Assembly (NCBI GenBank): GCA_009692275.1
Contig: SHZL01000020.1
Span: 1-17,199 of the forward strand
DNA: 17,199 bases
Reading direction: 5' to 3'
From: Lysobacterales bacterium
GTDB lineage: Bacteria > Pseudomonadota > Gammaproteobacteria > Xanthomonadales > SZUA-36
Numbering within the stretch: position 1 is the stretch's first letter; each line of letters starts with the position of its first letter. Below, in pieces: positions 1-6,652 of the stretch. The position numbers were made by a program, and so were the translations under genes. The notes below the pieces were generated by a model. The model saw nothing but the letters and a program-made list of their open reading frames with translations. It did no database searches and was not told the origin of the DNA.

Positions 1-1007
1 ACCACCTGTTGATCGTCAAGATCGGCCTGCTTTTTCACGCTGCCCTGCTTGATTTCCGCAGCCAGGTAGGCGTCGTGGATCTCACGGCCGACACTGACCA
101 ATTCATTTGTTTTCAGGGCCAGCCAGCCATGGGCCACCGCCAGCAGGTTTTCAGGATCCAGCGGATAATCCATCTGCAGCGCATATTTTTCGTCGTACAG
201 TGCACGGCCCAGGCGCCAGTTACCGTTTTCCCTGGCGCCCAGGGTTTTGTCTACCCACAGGGCAAAGTCGTTGATGCGCGTGACTGCAGCAGCACAGGAA
301 GCTGTTATGGCTGCCTGTTCCTCCGCGCCCAGTGCGGACGCCTGCAACAGTTGTGGCAAGGTCTTATCGTACAAACCGCCCTTGGCCGTAAGGCCTTCCA
401 AGCGTTGCAGGGTAACCATTTTCTCCACTTCCGTGGGCTTGACCGAGTCGGGTTGCAACACCGCCTGGACCTGGTCCAGCATCAGCGGCGTGGCCGCACA
501 CCTTGCGCCGAAACTCCGCAGGCGTTGGTCAACCGGGGCGTAATCACGCAATACCAACCCGGACATGGCCTCGCCCAGTGTCGTTGCCCAGTTCAGCGGG
601 TTGGTCAGTGCGCCCAGGCGATCTACCTGGAATTGGTCCAGCGTAACTTTCTGCGTCAGGATGTGCAGATCAATCTGGTCCGGACGGGACAGGCCTTGCG
701 GATCAATGTGCAACAGACGCTGCAGCAGGAATACCCGGCCTGCGCTGTTAACCGCGTTGCGTTCAGCCGAGGCATCCGGCAAACGGTTGTCGTAATAGCT
801 GGCGTCGTCTCCCTTGCCATGTATGCCAAGCGTACTGCCCTGGCTCGGGTCCTCCTCAAGGATGAATTCGATGTACAGACGGCCAAGCTGATCAATGCTG
901 TTTTCGGCCGTCACTCGCGCCTGCCACTCTTCCAGGGAAAACCCCGCAGACAAGGCGGATGACATGAACAAGCCAGCAATAATGGCGGTTAAGGCAGAAA
1001 ATCGCAT
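1..1007 (-). CDS. DUF885 family secreted protein, 3' part beyond the window
   Basis: An open minus-strand frame runs from an ATG at 1007-1005 to the left edge without a stop, giving about 335 visible residues; family members are usually near 600, so the C-terminal half is missing. Residues 1-21 form a signal peptide (short basic start, hydrophobic core, ALSA before the likely cut), so the protein is probably exported. The segment around DASYYDNRLPDASAER, the later PQGLSRPDQIDLHIL, and NWRLGRALYDEKYAL followed by a DPENLLAVAHGWL helix match the DUF885 pattern. DUF885 proteins are predicted zinc-peptidase-like enzymes; the metal site would lie in the missing half, so activity cannot be judged here. 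It is 106 bp downstream of the last pstB gene, with no clear terminator between, so co-transcription with the pst genes is possible but unproven. The upstream sequence gives no strong ribosome binding site. Confidence 0.8.
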   Translation of the reverse strand, partial: MRFSALTAIIAGLFMSSALSAGFSLEEWQARVTAENSIDQLGRLYIEFILEEDPSQGSTLGIHGKGDDASYYDNRLPDASAERNAVNSAGRVFLLQRLLHIDPQGLSRPDQIDLHILTQKVTLDQFQVDRLGALTNPLNWATTLGEAMSGLVLRDYAPVDQRLRSFGARCAATPLMLDQVQAVLQPDSVKPTEVEKMVTLQRLEGLTAKGGLYDKTLPQLLQASALGAEEQAAITASCAAAVTRINDFALWVDKTLGARENGNWRLGRALYDEKYALQMDYPLDPENLLAVAHGWLALKTNELVSVGREIHDAYLAAEIKQGSVKKQADLDDQQV

Positions 1008-1113
1008 GGTGGTTATCCGGAAACTGTGATGGGTGCGGCAGAATACAGCAAACTGCCACTGTTCGTCTTCCCTCGCGCGGTTGGTCTCCGACCGGGTCCG
1101 GGCAGAGTTGCGT

Positions 1114-1893
1114 TCAGCCGTAGCGGCCTTCGATGTAATCCGCGGTTTCCTGGTTCCTGGGAGTGACAAACATGTCGCCGGTATCCGTGTGCTCAATCAC
1201 TTTGCCCATCAACATGAACACGCACTCGTCACTCGCGCGCCTGGCCTGGGCCATGTTGTGGGTTACGATCAGGATGGAGTATTTACCGCGCAACTCCCAG
1301 ATCAACTCTTCGACCGCTTCGGTGCCCTTGGGGTCGAGTGCCGAACAGGGCTCGTCCATCAACAGCACAGCGGGCTTTACCGGCAACAGGCGGGCAATGC
1401 ACAATTTCTGCTGCTGTTCCAGGGACAGGCTGGTGGCTTTATGTTGCAACTTGTCTTTCACTACGTCCCACAGCAATACCTGCTGCAGCGCATCTTCCAC
1501 GATTTCGTCCAGCCTTGCCTTGCTGCATTTATCACTGGTATGCAGGCGATGACTGAACAAGACATTGTCGCGAATGGAAATTGGCAAGGGGTTGGGCCGC
1601 TGAAAAACCATGCCCACCTGCTTCCTCACCTGCACCAGTTCGACGCCTTGCTGGTAGATGTCTTCGCCCATCACGTCAACACTGCCCGTGATGCGCACAT
1701 AGCCCAGGCGCTCGTTGATGCGGTTGACACTGCGCAGAAAAGTGCTTTTTCCACAACCGGATGGACCGATCATGGAGGTGATGATGCCCTGGCCGATGTT
1801 GAGGTCGATGTCAAACAGCGCCTGGAAGGTGCCGTACCAAAGGTTGAGCTTTTGCGTGGCAATGGCCAGTGCCCGGGTGCTTGTGCCGCCCAT
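1114..1893 (-). CDS. pstB: PstB-like phosphate ABC transporter ATPase, copy 1 (degenerate signature motif)
   Basis: This is the cytoplasmic ATPase subunit of a Pst-type high-affinity phosphate importer, 259 residues, the usual PstB length. Visible motifs are the aromatic A-loop Y20, Walker A GPSGCGKST (43-51), Q-loop Q98 in MVFQRPNPLP, Walker B VLLMDE (176-181) with catalytic E181, D-loop SALD (184-187), and H-loop H212 in VTHN. The signature motif, normally LSGGQ, reads LSLEQ (156-160), although the flanking QQKLCIAR is typical of PstB. I chose the ATG at 1893, whose A is the last base of the upstream pstB stop (TGATG, 1-bp overlap); a TTG one codon earlier is possible. The tight coupling to the second pstB gene suggests the two products are made together and pair. 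On its own it could not form a normal ATP site with a second copy of itself. Confidence 0.93.
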   Translation of the reverse strand: MGGTSTRALAIATQKLNLWYGTFQALFDIDLNIGQGIITSMIGPSGCGKSTFLRSVNRINERLGYVRITGSVDVMGEDIYQQGVELVQVRKQVGMVFQRPNPLPISIRDNVLFSHRLHTSDKCSKARLDEIVEDALQQVLLWDVVKDKLQHKATSLSLEQQQKLCIARLLPVKPAVLLMDEPCSALDPKGTEAVEELIWELRGKYSILIVTHNMAQARRASDECVFMLMGKVIEHTDTGDMFVTPRNQETADYIEGRYG

Positions 1894-2675
1894 CAACCGA
1901 ACCTGCCTTCAACGTAATCGCGCGTTCGCTGGTCCTGCACTGCGCCGGTAAACAGGTCCTCCGTCACCGCAGTCTCAATGCATTTGCCGTCGAGGAAAAA
2001 AGCCGTGCGATCAGCGAGTCGCCGCGCCTGCTGTACCAGGTTGGTCACCAGGATGATGGATACTTCTTTCTTCAATTCCTTCAGTACGTCCTCAATGCGC
2101 ATGGTCGTGACCGGATCCACCGCAATGGAAAATTCATCCAGCATCAACATTTGGGGTTCCTGCGACAGGGCGCGGGCAATGGTCAGCCGCTGTTGCTGCC
2201 CCCCGGACAGGAGGCTGCCCAGGGCCATGAGCCGGTCTTTTACTTCGTCCCACAGAGCTGCACGGCGCAGGCAGCGCTCGACGATGACATCAAGGTCCGA
2301 CCGATTTTTCGTGCCAGCCAGCCGCGGCGCTAAAGCCACATTGTCATACACCGACAAGGGCAGGCCCACAGGCAGGGGAAATACCACACCAATTTGGCGG
2401 CGCAAGCCGTACACGTTGCGCACCTTGCGGGTATTGATGCCGTTGAAAAGAATCTGACCCTCTACCCGCATGGAGGAATCAAACAGGTCCATGCGATTGA
2501 TCGCCTTGAGCAGCGATGTCTTGCCGGCATTAGCGGGGCCGATGATGCCAAAAATTTCATTCTGCCTGACTTCCAGGCTGACATTTTCCAGCGCGGCGAA
2601 CTGCTTGTAGTGAATCGTCAGGTCACGCACCTCAAGGTGTGGAGTTGCGCCTTGCGGTGCGGTTACAGTTACCAT
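1893..2675 (-). CDS. pstB: PstB-like phosphate ABC transporter ATPase, copy 2 (Q-loop and H-loop altered)
   Basis: This is a second PstB-type ATPase of 260 residues, clearly homologous to its downstream neighbour but far diverged. It keeps a Walker A (GPANAGKT, 46-53), a canonical signature LSGGQ (156-160), and a Walker B LMLDE (177-181). It has lost two conserved switch residues: the Q-loop glutamine is P100 (VVFPLPVGLPLSV), and the H-loop histidine is N212 (VTNLVQQ). The D-loop is also unusual (SIAVD instead of SALD). These changes fall on the opposite half-site from the signature defect in copy 1. The ATG at 2675 lies inside the end of pstA, overlapping it by 7 bp. Its likely partner is copy 1, forming the ATPase pair under PstC and PstA. 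A role in another transporter is less likely given the unbroken operon. Confidence 0.92.
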   Translation of the reverse strand: MVTVTAPQGATPHLEVRDLTIHYKQFAALENVSLEVRQNEIFGIIGPANAGKTSLLKAINRMDLFDSSMRVEGQILFNGINTRKVRNVYGLRRQIGVVFPLPVGLPLSVYDNVALAPRLAGTKNRSDLDVIVERCLRRAALWDEVKDRLMALGSLLSGGQQQRLTIARALSQEPQMLMLDEFSIAVDPVTTMRIEDVLKELKKEVSIILVTNLVQQARRLADRTAFFLDGKCIETAVTEDLFTGAVQDQRTRDYVEGRFG

Positions 2676-3538
2676 TTCTTCCTGCCCCGCAGGTACATGC
2701 GCAGCGCGATGGACAGGCTGTTCATGATCAGCACCATGGCAATGAGCACCAGTGCCACGCCGTACGGCACGCCCTCGGGCATGTTGGGCACCTGGGTGGA
2801 AACCACGAACAGATGCAGGGACAAAGCCATGGTCTGGTCAAATACAGACTGGGGTAGCAAAGGCAGGAAAAATGCTGCGCCGGTAAACAAGATGGGCGCG
2901 GTTTCACCGGCGGTGCGGCACACTTCCAGGATCACGCCGGTAAGAATGCCGGTGACCGCGTTGGGTAAAATAATACGCCGGATGGTTTGCCAGCGAGTTG
3001 CGCCCATGTTCCAGCAGGCTTCACGAAATGCGTGCGGCACCGATTGCAGGGACTCTCGCGTTGCGACAATGACCACTGGCAGGGTCATGATGGCCAGGGT
3101 CAGGCTGGCAGCCAGAATACTGGTTCCGAAGCGGAAAAAGACCACAAAAGCGCCCAGGCCGAACAAGGCGTGCACGATCGATGGCACACCGGCCAGGTTG
3201 ATGATGGCCAGGTTGATTACGCGGGTGAGCCAGTTGTCTGGCGCATATTCACTGAGGTATATGGCAGCGGCGATTCCAAATGGCACTGAGGCCAGCAGCG
3301 CGCATATGACCAGCAGCACGGTACCGAGCAAGGCCGGAAAAATACCTCCCGCCGTCATACCCTTAGTGGGTGTGGTGAACAGGAATTCAAAGGAAATCAC
3401 CGGACCGCCCTTGTAAACCAGCACGGAAAGTATCACCACAACGGGCAGCACCAGCAGCCCGGTCATGCCACCCAGCAGCCATCGGACTGCTGTCTCATTG
3501 CGGTCATTCTTGCGGTTAAGTGAAGTGGCTGAAAACAT
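2669..3538 (-). CDS. pstA: phosphate ABC transporter permease PstA
   Basis: This is an inner-membrane permease subunit of the Pst importer, 289 residues, normal for PstA. A first membrane segment (about residues 19-43) is followed by a periplasmic stretch with FLFTTPTKGMTAGGI, a PstA hallmark, and then about five further hydrophobic segments. The cytoplasmic coupling loop with the EAA motif is REACWNMGATRWQTIRRIILP (about residues 169-189), which docks on the ATPases. CRTAGETAPILF, also typical of PstA, follows. The protein ends in a basic tail RMYLRGRKKW, consistent with a cytoplasmic C-terminus. The ATG at 3538 is 5 bp after the pstC stop, and the stop overlaps the start of the next pstB by 7 bp, indicating translational coupling. 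Nothing in it looks damaged. Confidence 0.96.
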   Translation of the reverse strand: MFSATSLNRKNDRNETAVRWLLGGMTGLLVLPVVVILSVLVYKGGPVISFEFLFTTPTKGMTAGGIFPALLGTVLLVICALLASVPFGIAAAIYLSEYAPDNWLTRVINLAIINLAGVPSIVHALFGLGAFVVFFRFGTSILAASLTLAIMTLPVVIVATRESLQSVPHAFREACWNMGATRWQTIRRIILPNAVTGILTGVILEVCRTAGETAPILFTGAAFFLPLLPQSVFDQTMALSLHLFVVSTQVPNMPEGVPYGVALVLIAMVLIMNSLSIALRMYLRGRKKW

Positions 3539-3543
3539 GCCGC

Positions 3544-4482
3544 TTAACCCTTGCGCACGCCGCGAACAATCAGGTCTGCAACCAGGTTGATCACGAAAGT
3601 TACAGCAAACAGGAAAATGCCAATGGCAAACAATGCCTGGTAATGATCGGAGCCGACAGCCGTTTCACCCAACTCCGCCGCGATGGTAGCGGTGAGAGCA
3701 CGCACGGAATCGAACACGCTGGTAGGCAAATTGATCGAGTGCCCGGTGGCCATCAACACCGCCATGGTTTCCCCGAAGCCACGGCCGACCCCTAACAGAA
3801 TAGCACCCAGCAAGCCATTTTTGGCAGCCGGCAGTATCACCTTGTAAATCATCTGCCAGCGCGTCGCCCCCATGGCTTCCGCAGCTTCACGGTAACGATC
3901 GGGTACCGCCTTGAGTGCATCCTCGGCAATGGACGTCATGATGGGCGCAGCCATGAGGCCAAGGATGATCCCGGCATTGAGGATGTTGAGCCCAACCGGC
4001 ACATGAAATATCTGGATGATCAGTGGATTCATGATCGTGAGCCCGATGAAGCCCCAGACTACCGAAGGAATGGCGGCCAACAACTCAATGGTAACTTTCA
4101 GGAATTCACGCTTTTTTCCGCTGGAGAATTCAGCAATGTAAATGGCCGCACCCAGGGAAAACGGCACAGCGACCAGCATGGCAAACCCGGTGACACTCGC
4201 GGTACCAGCCATGAGTGCAAGTAGTCCGTATGTCTCCTTTGTCTGCGATGTCGGTCGCCAGTCGGGGGAGAAAAAGAATTCCGAGAATTCGAATTTACCG
4301 GCCAGGAAGCCGAAACCCTCAATGCTGACGAACACAAATATGCCAATAATGAAAACAATGACGGAAATGCCGCCAATGAACATCAGCACCTGCGCCAGCT
4401 TATCGAAGTACCAGTCCGAATTCAGACGGTCAAAGCGGGTATCGAGTGGCGGTGAAGGGGATTGCGCCTGGTTCTGCTCCAT
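3544..4482 (-). CDS. pstC: phosphate ABC transporter permease PstC
   Basis: This is the second permease subunit of the Pst importer, 312 residues. A hydrophilic cytoplasmic N-terminus of about 30 residues leads into the first membrane helix (about 31-54). A periplasmic region containing FFFSPDWRPTSQTKETYGLL, typical of PstC, comes next, then about five more helices. The EAA coupling loop is REAAEAMGATRWQMIYKVIL, and GRGFGETMAVLM is the PstC counterpart of the PstA GETAP motif. The frame is open upstream to 4608, but that part lies inside phoU. The ATG at 4482 is preceded by a GAGG ribosome binding site 8 bases away that overlaps the phoU stop codon, and family homology begins here. phoU ends 10 bp upstream and pstA starts 5 bp downstream. 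Confidence 0.95.
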   Translation of the reverse strand: MEQNQAQSPSPPLDTRFDRLNSDWYFDKLAQVLMFIGGISVIVFIIGIFVFVSIEGFGFLAGKFEFSEFFFSPDWRPTSQTKETYGLLALMAGTASVTGFAMLVAVPFSLGAAIYIAEFSSGKKREFLKVTIELLAAIPSVVWGFIGLTIMNPLIIQIFHVPVGLNILNAGIILGLMAAPIMTSIAEDALKAVPDRYREAAEAMGATRWQMIYKVILPAAKNGLLGAILLGVGRGFGETMAVLMATGHSINLPTSVFDSVRALTATIAAELGETAVGSDHYQALFAIGIFLFAVTFVINLVADLIVRGVRKG

Positions 4483-4490
4483 GCGACCAG

Positions 4491-4494
4491 CCTC
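4491..4494 (-). promoter_or_regulatory. ribosome binding site of pstC
   Basis: The minus strand reads GAGG, overlapping the phoU stop TGA, with an 8-base spacer before the pstC ATG at 4482. It favours this ATG over the longer open frame that would begin at 4608 inside phoU. Confidence 0.6.
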
Positions 4495-5557
4495 AAGCTG
4501 CTTGATCACCGGAAAGCAGGCTGGCCAGGCTGAAAATTTCGTCGCGCAATACCCGGTAAAGGCCGGGGAAATCCCCAACGGAACCAGGTTCAGGCAAAGG
4601 CCACTCAAGTGCCGAGGTATGGAACGGTAGCTTGGGAAGGTAGCTTTTCACGGCGCCCTCCAGGCTCACCACGATGTCGTATTGCGTCAGGTCGTGTTGC
4701 AGCGCAGCGAGGCCTTGCGATTCCAATTGCTCTTCCGGCAAACCGTTTGCAATCAGAAAGTCCTTCAGCGCAGGTGAAATGTTACCGCCGGTTGCACGGC
4801 CGGCTGCGCTGAAGGCCGCAGTCGCTGGAAAAAACTTCCGGCCCACCGCTACTGCAAGGTGCGCAGCATCAGCGTTGTCACCGTGCAGAAACACGATGTT
4901 AAAGATTTTGGGAGTCTTGCCTACGCCGCGCACTGCATACACCGTCTGGTCACAGACATTCTTGGCCTGGTCCGCTACCCGCTTGAGCAAATTGAAGACC
5001 ACGAAAACGGTCAGCGCGGTGCGCGCAGCCATACCGTCGTCTGCTGCAAACAGGTCTTCGTAGATCGCATCCATCTTGTGCTCGATCAGGTTCGCCAGGT
5101 GCATCAAGGCCTTGGCGCCTTCTGCATTATTGTCTCGAAACGCGCTGCGGGCATCGTGCAATATCTGCAGCGATTCATCCCCGAGGGCGTCGATCTGCAT
5201 GACGAAACTGCGCGGCAAGTGCTTGTTGAGCTGCAGCGACTCGCGGCTGATGGTTACCGCGTAATCGCCAATGCGCTCGAGAATGATATTGACCCGCATC
5301 GTCGCCGCCATCTCGCGCAGCTGACCGGCACCGGGAAGGTACCGGGCGATGAAGGTGTGGCACATGTGGTCACAGGCGCGCGAATTACGATTGATGGGCT
5401 GATCACCCAGCACCGTGGCATACGCCAGTTTCTCATCCTGCGTCAGCAATGCCTTCTTGGCATTCCGAATCGCCAATTCAACGTCATTGCCCAGCGTCCA
5501 GACGAACTCCCGGATGGTTTTTAAATCGGCTTCCAGGCGTTCTTCCAGATGACTCAT
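4493..5557 (-). CDS. phoU: PhoU fused to a degenerate low-molecular-weight phosphatase/ArsC-like domain
   Basis: The protein has 354 residues, about 130 more than ordinary PhoU. Residues 1 to about 212 form the PhoU domain of two three-helix bundles. The first metal-binding type motif LERIGDYA (93-100) is intact; in the second, LKRVADQA (191-198), the usual glutamate is a lysine. PhoU acts in the cytoplasm as the negative link between Pst and the PhoR sensor. Residues about 215-350 match the LMW protein tyrosine phosphatase/arsenate reductase fold: the IFNIVFL strand, a P-loop position, YDIVVSLEGA, EWPLPEPGS and LYRVLRDEI. The CX5R signature is lost: H225 sits at the nucleophile position and A231 at the arginine, while N228 is kept. 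The DP acid is E323-P324. It is therefore probably a binding or scaffold domain. It sits between pstS and pstC, unlike the common pstSCAB-phoU order. ATG 5557 is the only reasonable start. Confidence 0.9.
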   Translation of the reverse strand: MSHLEERLEADLKTIREFVWTLGNDVELAIRNAKKALLTQDEKLAYATVLGDQPINRNSRACDHMCHTFIARYLPGAGQLREMAATMRVNIILERIGDYAVTISRESLQLNKHLPRSFVMQIDALGDESLQILHDARSAFRDNNAEGAKALMHLANLIEHKMDAIYEDLFAADDGMAARTALTVFVVFNLLKRVADQAKNVCDQTVYAVRGVGKTPKIFNIVFLHGDNADAAHLAVAVGRKFFPATAAFSAAGRATGGNISPALKDFLIANGLPEEQLESQGLAALQHDLTQYDIVVSLEGAVKSYLPKLPFHTSALEWPLPEPGSVGDFPGLYRVLRDEIFSLASLLSGDQAA

Positions 5558-5565
5558 GCACTACA

Positions 5566-5625
5566 CCCCGCGTTTACTGGACCTGCCGTTAATGGGCCTG
5601 ATGTTTATGAGCCTGATGTTACTGG
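5566..5625. repeat. degenerate 15-bp tandem repeat, four units, between pstS and phoU
   Basis: Four consecutive 15-mers begin at 5566, 5581, 5596 and 5611. On the plus strand the last two are GCCTGATGTTTATGA and GCCTGATGTTACTGG (12 of 15 identical); the other two match the last unit at about 10-11 of 15. The array fills nearly all of the gap between the pstS stop and the phoU start and ends 8 bp from the phoU ATG. The period of 15 does not match the 11-bp spacing of Pho-box half sites, so a PhoB role is not supported. It could be an expanded leader repeat or a binding array. Confidence 0.55.
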
Positions 5626-5628
5626 AAC

Positions 5629-6519
5629 TCAGGAAGATGAGTCACAGCCTACATTTGTTGCCGGAGCATAACCCTGCTGCATGATAATGCATTGTCCGGC
5701 GTCGCTCATGATCCAATCCAGGTAACGGTCGACTGCCCCCCCCCACGGCCTGCCACTGGTATACATCAACAGGGGTCTAGCGATCGGGTACGTCCCATCC
5801 TTGGCGGTTTCCTCTGTGGGGTTTATACAGCTGCCACCTGTTTCCGCCGCAAGACACGCCATTTTGACACGATCCGTGGCGTAGGCCAGGCCGCTGTAGC
5901 CGATGGCGCAAGGGGTATTCTCGACCAGGTCGACCACTTCCCTGGAGCCGTGCATGTCCAGAGTGCCGAGGCGAAAATCCCTTTTGCCGAGAATGGCTTC
6001 GCGAAAATACTCGTAGGTTCCGGAATTGTTCTGCCTGCTGATTAGGACTATTTCCTGGTCTTTACAACCTGGCACTTCCACGCCAAGGTCGGTCCAGTGG
6101 GTTGCCGATCCTCCATTGCCATAAATTGTTGCCAGCTGTTCTTTACTCAGCGTGTCAATCGGGTTATCCGGGTGCAGGTAAACGGCCAGGGCATCGTAAC
6201 CGACAATGAGTGAGACCGGCGCATGCCCGTTTTTTGTTGCCTGGACGACTTCGTCGGGGTGAAGTTCGCGGCTCGAGTTGGCAATGTCAGCCGTGCCATT
6301 GATCAGTGCGGCAATTCCGGTGCCTGAACCACCGCCGCTGACTGCAACCGTGACCGCCGGTTCAACGGTCTGATAGGCTTCGGCCCAGGCCTGGGCGACA
6401 TTTACCATCGTATCGGAGCCTTTCTCCTGAATGATTTGGCGGTGTTCGCCGCCGCAGCCTGCCAGTGAGACGCCGACCACAACCGCCAGCCCGGTCGCTA
6501 CGTTTCTGCTATTTAACAT
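5629..6519 (-). CDS. pstS: phosphate ABC transporter substrate-binding lipoprotein PstS
   Basis: This is the periplasmic phosphate-binding protein that feeds PstCA, 296 residues. Residues 1-22 are a lipoprotein signal peptide with lipobox LAGC, so C22 should be lipidated and the protein membrane-anchored, unlike the soluble E. coli PstS. Phosphate-contacting motifs are visible: KGSDTM (33-38), SGGGSGTG (61-68), the acidic residue D78 in NGTADIANSSREL, and SRQNNSGTYEYF (161-172). This short form with GSDTM is the PstS-like subgroup widespread outside enterics. The ATG at 6519 has an AAGGA ribosome binding site (minus strand, 6531-6527) 7 bases upstream. A candidate Pho box lies about 50 bp further upstream. 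The codons for residues 259-261 include a run of nine G (plus-strand C at 5736-5744) near the 3' end. phoU follows after 71 bp containing a tandem repeat. Confidence 0.95.
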   Translation of the reverse strand: MLNSRNVATGLAVVVGVSLAGCGGEHRQIIQEKGSDTMVNVAQAWAEAYQTVEPAVTVAVSGGGSGTGIAALINGTADIANSSRELHPDEVVQATKNGHAPVSLIVGYDALAVYLHPDNPIDTLSKEQLATIYGNGGSATHWTDLGVEVPGCKDQEIVLISRQNNSGTYEYFREAILGKRDFRLGTLDMHGSREVVDLVENTPCAIGYSGLAYATDRVKMACLAAETGGSCINPTEETAKDGTYPIARPLLMYTSGRPWGGAVDRYLDWIMSDAGQCIIMQQGYAPATNVGCDSSS

Positions 6520-6570
6520 GGTATTTTCCTTATCTAATGGCGTGGATTCGGCCTAGGGTGCATTATTTAT

Positions 6571-6588
6571 ATGACGGTAATGTTACAG
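6571..6588 (-). promoter_or_regulatory. candidate Pho box upstream of pstS
   Basis: The minus strand reads CTGTAACATTACCGTCAT, two 7-bp half sites with an AT-rich 4-bp spacer, compared with the enterobacterial consensus CTGTCAT-N4-CTGTCAY. The matches are 5 of 7 and 6 of 7. A further half-site-like CTGTAATATTA lies just upstream (6607-6597), offset by 19 bp rather than 11 or 22. An AT-rich stretch TATAAATAAT follows directly, but no convincing -10 at the spacing usual for PhoB promoters is seen. The location ahead of pstS, at the only large gap in the operon, supports PhoB control. This is a motif read by eye, not scored. Confidence 0.5.
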
Positions 6589-6652
6589 TCCCGCAATAAT
6601 ATTACAGACCAGAGTCACCCAGCGCAAACAGGCATCACAGCGCCGGCAAATG

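Noticed and set aside
9..962. Long plus-strand open frame of 317 codons
   Set aside because: It is antisense to the DUF885 frame, which has a signal peptide and a recognisable family pattern; the plus-strand product resembles nothing and looks like a codon-bias shadow.
1008..1113. Possible terminator between pstB and the DUF885 gene
   Set aside because: No stem of useful length followed by a T-run is present on the minus strand.
1033..3416. Long plus-strand frames (1033-1917, 1869-2333, 2394-3416)
   Set aside because: They lie opposite pstB, pstB and pstA, and their products have no family features.
4483..4608. Longer N-terminus for PstC
   Set aside because: The extra 42 residues are phoU sequence in another frame; a ribosome binding site and family homology support the ATG at 4482.
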